DNA from: Chthoniobacter flavus Ellin428
Lineage (GTDB): Bacteria > Verrucomicrobiota > Verrucomicrobiia > Chthoniobacterales > Chthoniobacteraceae
DNA length: 64,000 bases
Assembly: GCF_000173075.1 (NCBI RefSeq)
Contig: NZ_ABVL01000013.1
Coordinates: forward strand, 62,001 to 126,000
Direction: 5' to 3'
This document shows, piece after piece, positions 12,001-19,453 of this stretch. The notes under the pieces were generated by a model. It searched no databases. It was not told the origin of the DNA and saw nothing but the letters and a program-made list of their open reading frames with translations. Each line of letters opens with the position of its first letter. Position 1 is the stretch's first letter. Made by a program: the position numbers and the translations under genes.

Positions 12001-12687
12001 GTGGCGCAGTTCCAGTCGTTCACCGAACGGCAGACCGCAACGAACAACCGGCTCGTCCAGCAACCGCGCCTGCGCGATTTGCAGGAACGACTCCTCGCGG
12101 TCGAGATCGATGCCCCGGCCAGCGAGGTCACGGGCGTGCTCGCGGCGATCAGCAATTACGATCGCTGGATGCGCGAGGAGTTTGGACAGGCGCACGATCA
12201 TTTCCGGCTCATCGGCGAGGACAACCTGCGTCGTTACCAGCCACTGCACGAAATGCGCATCCGCGTGCATCCGGCGGATACCGTGTTCGACATCTTCGCG
12301 CGCGCTTGCGCTGCCCAGACGGTTGGCTGTCGCGCGCTCATCAGCACTCCGCCGGACCTGAATTCGAAAACCGTCCAGATACTCGATGATTTCACCGATG
12401 CATGGGGCGCGACGATCGAGTTTCTCCGGGAGACGGACGAACAACTCTCCAGCGCGATCCGCGGCGGCGAAGTCGAGCGCGCCCGTTTCGCCGCCCCAGA
12501 TCGCGTCCCTATCGTCGTGCGCGCAGCTGCCGCCGAAGCCTTCGTCCATCTCGCCGACACCCCCGTGCTTGCGGAAGGACGAGTGGAGCTACTGTGGTAC
12601 CTGCGCGAACAGAGCGTCAGCGATGATTATCATCGATACGGGAATCTTGGAGCGCGCTCGGAGGAGCGCCGCGTAGAGCCGTTGTGA
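9046..12687 (+). CDS. putA: Bifunctional proline dehydrogenase / L-glutamate gamma-semialdehyde dehydrogenase
   Basis: A 1213-residue enzyme that oxidises proline to glutamate in two steps, membrane-associated via quinone reduction. The FAD-dependent PRODH barrel spans roughly residues 110-470, with VNFLGEALLGEEEA, the catalytic-face lysine block RIVKGANMEMERVEA and QFEMLEGMAN. The ALDH module spans about 560-1000: PWNFPIAIPCGGMAAALAAGN for the NAD+ site, FAETGGKN with general base E767, SGQKCSA with nucleophile C801, and QPFGGVGKSSFGPGMKAGGPNY. No N-terminal ribbon-helix-helix DNA-binding domain is present, so it is not an autorepressor of the E. coli type. The last 200 residues form the extra C-terminal ALDH-like domain of long PutAs. 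A G-rich AAGGAG lies about 20 bp upstream of the ATG. Confidence 0.96.
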   Translation: MKTAFDPELIERAILLARELQERASALQTPAERRQQAELDRMLQVPEDKATLVQLTDRAFRAHAPERVAEQFTHILDVQGVPRFFSPLDRALLRGFQTFGGWLPGVSVPLVKDHMQHETANVVLPAEPEVLHEHLQARQEEGVRMNVNFLGEALLGEEEAQRRMRGYLDALKSPDIECLSVKISTIYSQISAMARAHTIRVLCDRLEPLYRAAAGATFQREGRSVPKFLYLDMEEYRDMRLTAEAFMRTLERPGLEKVSAGIALQAYIPDSARVLRELTAWAHQRIAKGGGPITVRIVKGANMEMERVEASLRGWPQAPFKTKAETDANYKRLLTEAITPQNLAAVHIGVASHNLFDLAYGLVLADVAKAGDRVQFEMLEGMANHQRRALFERSRNLLLYAPACRKEDFLNAIGYLIRRLDENTGPDNFLRHAFRLHVGTEEWNALERGFREAFHLGISDAPRRTQNRTVPHNETAREEAPWMELVNEPDTDFALPQNSDWAEQIVHAEGPRSVEIQNRDGALTEQLPPNESLPRIPLVLGGETIRNRETRPCLDPSRPGVTLCDYALATDDDVDRAVAAAHADVTGWRSLSHQARSAILGTVAAELRKARGALMWAALANGGKTLTESDPEVSEAIDFLEFYRASAREFFELPTLEARALGVVVVVPPWNFPIAIPCGGMAAALAAGNTVILKPASDTVLVAWELCQCFWRGGVPREVLQFVPCPGSGAGQRLVTHPHVDAVILTGGTATALHLLQARPDLRLFAETGGKNATIVTALADREQAIKHVLHSAFSHSGQKCSATSLLLLEAEVYDDPAFQRMLVDAVRSLHVGSAWDLETKIGPLIRPPAGELARALTALEPGESWAVEPLQVGDNPHLWSPGVKWDVQPGSITHHTEFFGPLLGVIRFTKLSEAISLVNATGYGLTSGLESLDEREQAEWRDGIRAGNLYINRGTTGAIVLRQPFGGVGKSSFGPGMKAGGPNYVAQFQSFTERQTATNNRLVQQPRLRDLQERLLAVEIDAPASEVTGVLAAISNYDRWMREEFGQAHDHFRLIGEDNLRRYQPLHEMRIRVHPADTVFDIFARACAAQTVGCRALISTPPDLNSKTVQILDDFTDAWGATIEFLRETDEQLSSAIRGGEVERARFAAPDRVPIVVRAAAAEAFVHLADTPVLAEGRVELLWYLREQSVSDDYHRYGNLGARSEERRVEPL

Positions 12688-12693
12688 GGAAGT

Positions 12694-12764
12694 GCCAGGA
12701 GCCAGGTGTTCCCCGCCCAACGCGAGATTGTGCGCCACATGGCTCCGGTTACCTGGTTCCTGGC
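12694..12764. terminator. Inverted heptad repeat between convergent genes
   Basis: GCCAGGAGCCAGGT (12694-12707) pairs with ACCTGGTTCCTGGC (12751-12764) with one mismatch around a 43-nt loop. Each arm is two heptads of the xxCCAGG type. It sits exactly between the convergent ends of putA and the channel gene, where a bidirectional terminator would be expected, although there is no U-tract. Confidence 0.6.
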
Positions 12765-12770
12765 GTTCCG

Positions 12771-13835
12771 CTACGGCGTCGTTGCAAACCACTTCTTGTC
12801 CAAATCCTCGAAGTATCCTTCCTCACCAAGCTTGAGCAGCGCTTCGTTGATCTGTTTGCGCAACGGACTCTTGTCCACGAGCGCGAAGCCATAGTCCTGC
12901 TTTTCAAAAAGATCGCCGACGAGGTGCAGCTTCGCGTTCGAGTTATTGCTGAGATAGAACTTCAATAGCGGTTCGTCGTAGACAACGGCTTTGATATCTC
13001 CCGCGATGAGCGCGCGGCAGGCGGCATCCACATCGGGATAAGTTTTGGGGGTGATTTGATTGCCCTGCAGAAAGCTCACCGTCGAACTGCCCCCGACCGT
13101 TCCGACATCCTGTCCCTGCAAATCGCTGACCGTCCGAATGTCGCTCTGCAGCGCGTCCTTGGTCATGGTCGAGGTGAGCGTCGCAGTCACATAGGAATAG
13201 AACGCCACGCCGGCCAGCATCCACACCACGCCCAGGAGACGGCCTGCGACCCTCGTCGGCGCAATGTTTTCACAGCCCAGGGTGACGAGAAAGCAGACCG
13301 ACCACCACAGCGCATTCAGGATTCCGGGAACGTAGTCGCTATCGAAGGAATCGGAGCCCTTGCGTCGCTCGAAGAACCACAGGATGTGCGCGTGGATGAC
13401 GATGGCGACGAGCAGGAGCCCGAGAATCTTGAAGATATCGAGCTTGAGAAAAGCGCGGAACGGCGACTTTGTATTCGCCTCGTTCACGAGAATGCGCAGC
13501 CCGGACTTGTAATAGGGATGACTGAAATCGATCACTGCCTCGCGTTCCGCAGTGATGCTCAGCGCGCCGAGGCCCACATCGGCCTGCCGCGCTTTCAAGG
13601 CATCAAGAACTTCCGGCACCGTGGCCACGGTCTTGAACTCGTAGTCGAGCTTCGCCTCCTCGGCGACCCGCTTCCAAAGGTCAATGCTATAGCCGACGGG
13701 CGCGCCGCCCTTGTCGAAAGCGAAGGGCTTCGCCGGTTTCACCAATACCGTGAGCTTCTTCACCGGAGTGGCGGCATCCTGGCCCATCAATAAGGCCGGA
13801 AGCGCGAAGAAGAGGAAGAGGAGGAAGGAACGCAT
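12771..13835 (-). CDS. GluR0-like ligand-gated ion channel (periplasmic binding protein with inserted pore)
   Basis: A 354-residue prokaryotic ionotropic glutamate-receptor homologue. After a signal peptide (MRSFLLFLFFALPALLMG), an SBP_bac_3 lobe (about residues 25-120, with PFAFDKGGAPVGYSIDLWK) is interrupted by a channel module: a first membrane helix ILGLLLVAIVIHAHILWFF, a re-entrant pore GILNALWWSVCFLVTLGCEN, and a second helix GRLLGVVWMLAGVAFYSYV. The second binding-protein lobe then resumes (SDLQGQDVGTVGGSST … GFALVDKSPLRKQINEAL). This is the SBP-M1-P-M2-SBP order of Synechocystis GluR0. The pore reads TLGCENIAP where K+-selective relatives have TVGYGD. It is the last of three minus-strand genes after the SGNH and MBOAT genes. 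It could gate a cation flux in response to an amino acid. Confidence 0.88.
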   Translation of the reverse strand: MRSFLLFLFFALPALLMGQDAATPVKKLTVLVKPAKPFAFDKGGAPVGYSIDLWKRVAEEAKLDYEFKTVATVPEVLDALKARQADVGLGALSITAEREAVIDFSHPYYKSGLRILVNEANTKSPFRAFLKLDIFKILGLLLVAIVIHAHILWFFERRKGSDSFDSDYVPGILNALWWSVCFLVTLGCENIAPTRVAGRLLGVVWMLAGVAFYSYVTATLTSTMTKDALQSDIRTVSDLQGQDVGTVGGSSTVSFLQGNQITPKTYPDVDAACRALIAGDIKAVVYDEPLLKFYLSNNSNAKLHLVGDLFEKQDYGFALVDKSPLRKQINEALLKLGEEGYFEDLDKKWFATTP

Positions 13836-13853
13836 GATGACGGAAAGGTGGCG

Positions 13854-15368
13854 CTAAAACTGGAAGTAAATGAAAGGCTTGTATTTTACCGGCACAAAAA
13901 GCAACGCAACAGCGATACCGATGCCAAGCAGAAGGGCGCAGGCCCAATCCGGCAACCGGCGCCACCACGTGCCGAGGATGCGTTGCGAATTGAGCCAGTG
14001 CAGCACCGCAAGCACCGCGAGGACGATGAAGCATTCCGGACTAAATGCATTCCTGCCGTGACCGCCGGTGAAAGTGAATTCCTTCAGCGTGATCCACGCA
14101 TTGTGCAGGCCCGTGGCGGTGATCGCGTGGGTCTTCTCGTTATAAGTCGGCGCGGCGCGGAAGAAGATCCACGTCACGCACACCCAGAAGAAGGTCAGCG
14201 GTACGGCGAGCACCGCGATCGCGCGACGCAGTAAGACGCCGGTATTTTCGCTGAGGCGCACCCATTCGCGATGCACGATCAGGGCCACGCCGTGGAGCCC
14301 GCCCCAGATGACGAAGTTCCACGAAGCGCCATGCCACAACCCACCGAGCAGCATAGTGAGCATAAGATTGCGATAGGTGTAGAGCTTCGTGCCACGATTG
14401 CCGCCGAGCGAGATGTAGAGGTAATCGCGCAGCCACGTGCTGAGCGAGATATGCCAGCGGCGCCAGAACTCGGTGATATTGCCCGAGAAATACGGGAAAT
14501 CGAAATTGAGCGTGAGCTCGTAGCCCAGCAATCGCGCAGTGGCGATAGCCATGTCGGTGTAGCCGCTGAAGTCGCAATAGATCTGCACCGCGTAGAAGAG
14601 CACGCCGGCCAGCGCGCCGAGGTGGCTGTATTTTTCGGGCCCGGCGAAGAATTGATCGGAGAACGGCCCGGCGAATTCCGAGACGCACGCCTTCTTCACG
14701 AAGCCGACGTAAAAGAGCGTCGCGCTGCTGCGCACATCGACATTCGCCCACTGGCGCTTCACGGAAACCTGCGGGAGAAAGACCGTGGCGCGGACGATCG
14801 GACCGGCGACGAGCTGGGGAAAAAACGAGATAAAGAACGCAAGATCGAGGAACCGCCGCACCGGCTCGAGCCGCCGCCGATACACATCGATCGAGTAACT
14901 CATCGACTGGAACGTGTAGAAACTCACGCCATAGGGCAGGATGATCTTCAGCGTGTGCAGCGAAGAATGCAGGCCCACCCAGTCGAGAAAACCTCCGGCG
15001 CTGATGATGAAGAAATTGAAATACTTGAAAAAGCTGAGGACGCCGAGATTCACCGCGAGGCTGACGAGCAGCCACGCCTTTCGGCGTCCTTCCGAGGCCG
15101 CACCCGCGATGCCGAGACCGACAGCGTAGTCCATGCAGGTCGAGGCCCACAGCACCACCGGAAACCACCAACCATCCGGCAACTGCGCCCACTCACCGTG
15201 CGTGACGTGCGCGAAGAACTCCGACGGTTTCCCGATGAAAAAGCACGCGTAGAAAGTGTGACTAGCCAGAAGCAGCCACCACTTGCGCGCGGTATTGCTG
15301 CGCAAGGCCCAGTGCACGCCGAAGATGACGGCGAAAAAGATGAGGAAGCGAAATTCGACGAAGAGCAC
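13854..15368 (-). CDS. MBOAT-family membrane O-acyltransferase (AlgI/DltB-like)
   Basis: A 504-residue polytopic protein. Family signatures include FKYFNFFI, LPYGVSFYTFQSMSYSIDVYR (residues near 140-160), FFPQLVAGPIVRA, QIYCDFSGYTDMAIATARLLGY, FWRRWHISLSTWLRDYLYI and LGGLWHGASWNFVIWGGLHG, which carries the invariant histidine of the catalytic funnel. Proteins of this type move acetyl or alanyl groups across the membrane to extracellular polysaccharides such as alginate or teichoic acid. The immediately upstream gene encodes an SGNH-like periplasmic protein, matching the AlgI plus AlgJ/AlgX pairing. The likely job is O-acetylation of an exported polysaccharide. Confidence 0.93.
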   Translation of the reverse strand: MLFVEFRFLIFFAVIFGVHWALRSNTARKWWLLLASHTFYACFFIGKPSEFFAHVTHGEWAQLPDGWWFPVVLWASTCMDYAVGLGIAGAASEGRRKAWLLVSLAVNLGVLSFFKYFNFFIISAGGFLDWVGLHSSLHTLKIILPYGVSFYTFQSMSYSIDVYRRRLEPVRRFLDLAFFISFFPQLVAGPIVRATVFLPQVSVKRQWANVDVRSSATLFYVGFVKKACVSEFAGPFSDQFFAGPEKYSHLGALAGVLFYAVQIYCDFSGYTDMAIATARLLGYELTLNFDFPYFSGNITEFWRRWHISLSTWLRDYLYISLGGNRGTKLYTYRNLMLTMLLGGLWHGASWNFVIWGGLHGVALIVHREWVRLSENTGVLLRRAIAVLAVPLTFFWVCVTWIFFRAAPTYNEKTHAITATGLHNAWITLKEFTFTGGHGRNAFSPECFIVLAVLAVLHWLNSQRILGTWWRRLPDWACALLLGIGIAVALLFVPVKYKPFIYFQF

Positions 15369-15421
15369 TGGGCGAAATTACAAGGAAACCGCGAAGCACC
15401 GAGAGCGGTGGAAAATTGGCG

Positions 15422-16477
15422 TCACCAGGTCATCCAAGCCGTGGTGAAGTGTTCCGCGAGTTGCGTTGTGAACTCTCTCGCTCCAGCCTCATTCAAATGT
15501 CCCGGATCGTAGTGCAATTCCGGAAGATAAAGCCGTGGGTATTTCGAGGGGCTATCGAAGTAGAAACCGAAAAAGGCACCTCGGGGGCACGCTGTAAAAT
15601 GCTCCTCCGGTCGCACTGTGGGTGGAATTACCAGAATCGCTTTCGCCCTCGTCTGATTTACTTTCCCCAAGATGTCATCCAGCGCAGCAGCGAAACCTGG
15701 GCGCCAATGTTCGTGAGTCGAAGCCTCTTCGAAAACCCGAATCTGGCGTCGGTACTCTTCCTGGGCCGCCTCGCTCCATTCGGTCGCGGGTTCGGGGTCA
15801 AAACCCCGACGCGAAATCCAACTCGTATCGACTTTCTTCCTCGCCGGGAAATAGCGCTGCTCCAGCCATTCCGCACCGCGGCCGGGGTTGGTCATGTTTT
15901 GCACGAACTCATGCGCATGGGTCGCGAAAAGCCCAACCTTCTCGTTGAAGGACAGCGGCGATTCCGCCACCAACCGCAGAGCCATGCCGGTGTGCGGCAC
16001 ATCATGCCAGTACACCGAGCGCATGGTCGGAGCCTCGCCCTCCGCCTGACCGAGGCGGTAGTCCATCAGTTCGATGAAGACGTTGCGCAGCTTCTTCGGA
16101 TGGAGCGCGAGCACCTGACGCAGGTAGTAATAGCTCTCCGGTGGCCACATGCCTGAGTAGCCGAGATTGAACGAATGCGTAGGCACACCATTCTTCGCCG
16201 CCGCCTCATCGAACACTTGCGGGATAATCCCATGCCGGATGCGGCTTGAGCCGATGAAGATGGTATCGAACTCATCCTTGTGCTCCGCGAAGTAGCGGAA
16301 GCGCGGCGCGATATCCGGCACCGACGGGAACGGCAGGCGCGAGTGCAGCAGGCCGCACGTGCCGGCAAACGCCACCAGGAACAGCGCCACGATCAGGGCG
16401 TGATGCGCGATACTTGGGCGGGCGTTGGTGGACGGGACGGCGACTGCGGCCCCTGCGGAATTCGTCACGCGCCGCAT
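15422..16477 (-). CDS. SGNH/AlgX-like periplasmic protein paired with MBOAT acyltransferase
   Basis: A 351-residue protein with an N-terminal membrane anchor (ALIVALFLVAFAGTCGLLHS, about residues 28-48) and a periplasmic domain. The segment DTIFIGSSRIRHGIIP carries the nucleophile serine in a G-S-S block instead of the GDS of classic SGNH enzymes. The C-terminal YDPGHLNEAGAREF supplies the DxxH pair of the family. Together these suggest a Ser-Asp-His acyltransferase like AlgJ/AlgX. It lies 53 bp upstream of the MBOAT gene on the same strand, so the two probably form an acyl-transfer machine. The start chosen overlaps nothing; the next plus-strand gene diverges after about 70 bp. Confidence 0.8.
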   Translation of the reverse strand: MRRVTNSAGAAVAVPSTNARPSIAHHALIVALFLVAFAGTCGLLHSRLPFPSVPDIAPRFRYFAEHKDEFDTIFIGSSRIRHGIIPQVFDEAAAKNGVPTHSFNLGYSGMWPPESYYYLRQVLALHPKKLRNVFIELMDYRLGQAEGEAPTMRSVYWHDVPHTGMALRLVAESPLSFNEKVGLFATHAHEFVQNMTNPGRGAEWLEQRYFPARKKVDTSWISRRGFDPEPATEWSEAAQEEYRRQIRVFEEASTHEHWRPGFAAALDDILGKVNQTRAKAILVIPPTVRPEEHFTACPRGAFFGFYFDSPSKYPRLYLPELHYDPGHLNEAGAREFTTQLAEHFTTAWMTW

Positions 16478-16546
16478 CGTAGAGCGTCACCCTGTTAGAC
16501 AAGGAAATTGCCACCACCGGGAAACGCACCTACACTCTTCCGTTGC

Positions 16547-17237
16547 ATGCGTCTTCGAAAGGCTCACGCTCGGTCGGTGCGCACTGGCGATTGTCCTTCC
16601 AATCGCTGCGGTTGGTCAACCGCCGGACATCCCGGAATCGGGCCGGGCAGTCCCGCGCAAGGTCGTCTTTAGCCAGCGCGGCGAAGCCATGGTCGATATC
16701 GCGAAGGTTTGCCCCGGGATCGTCGTCGAGATGCGCTATGCCACCGATCGTAATGCCGCGCACGCCGTGATCTATCCGCTGCGGGCGCGTGCGCTTGTCC
16801 GCAAGAGCGTGGCGAAGCGGCTGCGCCAGGTGCAGAGCGAATTGAACAAGGTGGGGCTGGGGCTGAAAATCTGGGACGCGTATCGCCCGGCGTGGGCGCA
16901 GGACGCCCTGTGGAAGGCAGTGCCCGACCCGGAACATCTGGTTGATCCCGCCCGGGGCGGATCCTATCACACTTGGGGCATAGCGGTGGATGTGACGCTG
17001 GTGGATCTGCAAGGACGCGAGCAAAGGATGCCTTCGGATTTCGACGACTTCACCCCCGCGGCAAAAGCCGAATATGCAGGCACCGATGGCGGGGTGGCCG
17101 CGCGTCTGAGGGTCCTGCGCACGGCGATGTTCAATGCGGGCTTTGCCGCGATCCACGACGAATGGTGGCATTTCTCCGCGCAAGACGCCTACCTCTTCGC
17201 TCCGGTGGACATGGCGCTCGAAGACAACGGCAATTAA
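16547..17237 (+). CDS. D-alanyl-D-alanine dipeptidase (VanX/DdpX family, M15D), exported; start region probably frameshifted
   Basis: A zinc dipeptidase that splits D-Ala-D-Ala. The conserved metal motif SxHxxGxAxD is present as SYHTWGIAVD, the catalytic ExWH as DEWWHF, and the substrate-binding WDAYRPAWAQ is complete. The frame encoding these extends back to an ATG at 16425, which would overlap the divergent gene. If one base near 16571-16576 is surplus, the ATG at 16547 gives MRLRKAHARRCALAIVLPIA, a good signal peptide, so this start is preferred. There is no vanH, vanA or vanRS nearby, so a role in peptidoglycan turnover or D-Ala-D-Ala scavenging is more likely than glycopeptide resistance. 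Confidence 0.85.
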
Positions 17238-17253
17238 AGGGGGAAGGGGGCGG

Positions 17254-17327
17254 TTTCTTAATCTTAATCTTAATCTTAATCCCCCACGTCAGAGAGTAAG
17301 ATTACGATTAAGATTAAGATTAAGAAA
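17254..17327. repeat. Intergenic stem-loop built from CTTAAT hexads
   Basis: The left arm (17254-17281) is four to five CTTAAT hexads; the right arm (17300-17327) is its reverse complement with one mismatch. This yields a 28-bp stem around an 18-nt loop between two plus-strand genes. It belongs to the same class as the elements at 1739 and 49911. Confidence 0.88.
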
Positions 17328-17435
17328 AGGAATCCCCCTCATCCGCTCTGCCCCACAGCGGAAAAGGCTGGCGGTCGGCGGTAAAACATCAAGAATCGCC
17401 GACCCACCCATCTTCCCCAACCTGCCTCTTCACTC

Positions 17436-18266
17436 GTGAAAATCATCCGCTATCAATCCCCTACCGGCGAAATCGGCTATGCCCAGGAACACGCTGACGG
17501 CACGGCTACGAAGCTGCGTGGCTGCCATTTCGATTCCTTCGAGCAAACCGGCGAAACGGCTCCGGTAGCCCGCTTGCTCGCGCCGCTCGAACCGACGGCG
17601 ATCCTTTGCATCGGCCTCAATTACCGCCAGCACGCGATCGAGACGAATGCGCCGCTGCCGCAATATCCCGTGCTCTTTTTCAAGAACCCCGCATCCGTGC
17701 AGCATCCCGGCGAACCAATCGTGCTCCCGCGCTGGCTGGCCAGCGAGAAGGTCGACTACGAATGCGAACTCGCCGTGATCATCGGCAAGCGGGCGAAGAA
17801 CGTCCCGCGCGAGCGTGCTCTGGAATATGTCTTCGGCTACACCTGCGCGAATGACGTGAGCGCCCGCGACTGGCAGCGCGAAGGCGGTGGCACACAATGG
17901 TGCCGCGGCAAATCGTTCGACACCTTTGCCCCGCTCGGGCCCCGGATCGTTACCCGCGATGAAATCCCGAATCCGCAGGCGCTGCGCATTCGCACGATCG
18001 TCAATGGCGAGACGCTGCAGAACAGCTCCACGGGCGACATGATTTTCGATGTGGCCACGCTGATCGAATTCCTGAGCGGCTCCACGACGCTGCTGCCCGG
18101 CACCGTGATTCTCACCGGCACGCCGCAGGGCGTGGGCATGGCCTTCAATCCGCCACGCTTCCTGAAGGCGGGCGACAAGGTGACGATCGACATTGAGAAT
18201 ATCGGCGCGTTGAGCAATCCGGTGATCGACGAAACGCCGACCGGCGCGACGAGTTTCCGTTTGTAA
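17436..18266 (+). CDS. Fumarylacetoacetate hydrolase-family enzyme
   Basis: A 276-residue cytosolic enzyme of the FAH superfamily. The core starts at about residue 60 (ILCIGLNYRQHA). Metal ligands are visible as the two glutamates in DYECELAVIIGK and the aspartate in TCANDVSARDWQ. GGTQWCRGKSFDTFAPLGP and LLPGTVILTGTPQGVGM complete the active site. Such enzymes hydrolyse or decarboxylate beta-diketo acids or act as 2-keto-3-deoxy-sugar dehydratases. Length and motifs resemble the bacterial FAHD1/YcgM and 2,4-diketo-3-deoxy-fuconate group. No pathway neighbours are present, so the substrate stays open. Confidence 0.9.
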   Translation: MKIIRYQSPTGEIGYAQEHADGTATKLRGCHFDSFEQTGETAPVARLLAPLEPTAILCIGLNYRQHAIETNAPLPQYPVLFFKNPASVQHPGEPIVLPRWLASEKVDYECELAVIIGKRAKNVPRERALEYVFGYTCANDVSARDWQREGGGTQWCRGKSFDTFAPLGPRIVTRDEIPNPQALRIRTIVNGETLQNSSTGDMIFDVATLIEFLSGSTTLLPGTVILTGTPQGVGMAFNPPRFLKAGDKVTIDIENIGALSNPVIDETPTGATSFRL

Positions 18267-18294
18267 AAGCCCCGCGGGGGCGAATAGTGCGGTT

Positions 18295-19359
18295 ATGCAG
18301 ATCCTGCAAACTTTGGGCGTGGCCCTCGGGCTGGCGTCACTCGCAGGCCTGAATCTTTATCTCACGGTTTTCGTCACCGGACTGGCCATCCAGCAGCACT
18401 GGGTCGATGTGAGCCAGACCTATCCGGAACTCGCGGTGCTCGCGCATCCCGCGGTGCTGATCATTTCCGGCGTGCTCTATGTGTTGCAATTCTTCGCGGA
18501 CAAAATTCCGTGGGTGGATTCGCTCTGGGACGCCGTGCACACCTTCATTCGTCCGGTCGGCGGAGCGTTTCTGGCGCTGCGCGCGATGAATGGGGTGCTC
18601 GGCAATACCGATCCGACCATGGAAGTGGTCGGAGCCTTGCTCGCGGGCGGGGTAACATTGACCACTCACACGATGAAGACCAGTACGCGCCTGGTCGTGA
18701 ATCATTCGCCGGAACCGTTTTCCAATATCGCGCTAAGCGTGGGCGAAGATGCGGCGGTGTTTGGCGGGCTCGTGCTCATCAAGCACGACCCATTTCTCGC
18801 GCTTATCGTCTTCACGGCGATCCTGCTGCTTTTCGCCTATCTCGCGCCGAAAATCTTCCGCGGAGCGAAGGTGCAACTCTGGCTGATTTGGAAAAAGATT
18901 TCGTCGCCGGCCGCGGATAAATTGCAGAAGGAGCTTTCCAAGACGCTACCGGAAGAGCTGGAGATTCCTTTCTTCACGGTGAATCTCGAGCGCGATCCCA
19001 TTGCCTGGGCGGCGCCGTGCGTGAGCACTTCGGCACGCGGGTTGCCGGGTAATCTCTTCGGCTTCCTGGTCACCACCGAACGCCCCGGGCCGAAGCTCGC
19101 CTTTCTCGCCAAGCGCCATTGGAGACACGCGGCGGTCGAACTCGACCTGACCGGATTCCGAGTCGCACATGAGCCCCGGTTTCTCAGCGAGAACGTGGCG
19201 CTCTATCAGCAGGAGAAGAAGCCGAAATACGTTTTCCTCTTCGCTCGCAGTCAGCGGGCGATTGCCAAGGCGGTGGTCGCCAGCCTCGAGGAGCGCCTGG
19301 GGGCCAGTCGACCGACAGTCGAGGAACCGGCGCGCACGGAAGAGCCGGCGTTGTCTTAA
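18295..19359 (+). CDS. DUF4126 domain-containing membrane protein
   Basis: A 354-residue protein. The first 190 residues match DUF4126: hydrophobic helices with LGLASLAGLNLYLTVFVTGL at the N-terminus, VLYVLQFFADKIPWVDSLWD, RPVGGAFLALRAM and THTMKTSTRLVVNHSPEPF, then a last helix ALIVFTAILLLFAYLAPKIF. Residues about 215-340 form a soluble C-terminal domain rich in basic residues that is not typical of short DUF4126 proteins; it includes ISTSARGLPGN-like and FLFARSQRAIA segments that suggest a PH-like or DUF-type lipid-facing fold, though this is only a guess. It follows the FAH gene by 28 bp and is probably cotranscribed. Function unknown. Confidence 0.8.
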   Translation: MQILQTLGVALGLASLAGLNLYLTVFVTGLAIQQHWVDVSQTYPELAVLAHPAVLIISGVLYVLQFFADKIPWVDSLWDAVHTFIRPVGGAFLALRAMNGVLGNTDPTMEVVGALLAGGVTLTTHTMKTSTRLVVNHSPEPFSNIALSVGEDAAVFGGLVLIKHDPFLALIVFTAILLLFAYLAPKIFRGAKVQLWLIWKKISSPAADKLQKELSKTLPEELEIPFFTVNLERDPIAWAAPCVSTSARGLPGNLFGFLVTTERPGPKLAFLAKRHWRHAAVELDLTGFRVAHEPRFLSENVALYQQEKKPKYVFLFARSQRAIAKAVVASLEERLGASRPTVEEPARTEEPALS

Positions 19360-19453
19360 CTCCGACGGATAGGAGGAATGGGACCGACGGGAGGAACACG
19401 AACCCAGCGGCCGATCGGCGTGCGCTTTTACTCCACTCCGAAACACGCTGGGC

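Noticed and set aside
16547..17237. Glycopeptide-resistance locus based on vanX
   Set aside because: No vanH, vanA/vanB ligase or VanRS pair is present; neighbours are unrelated.
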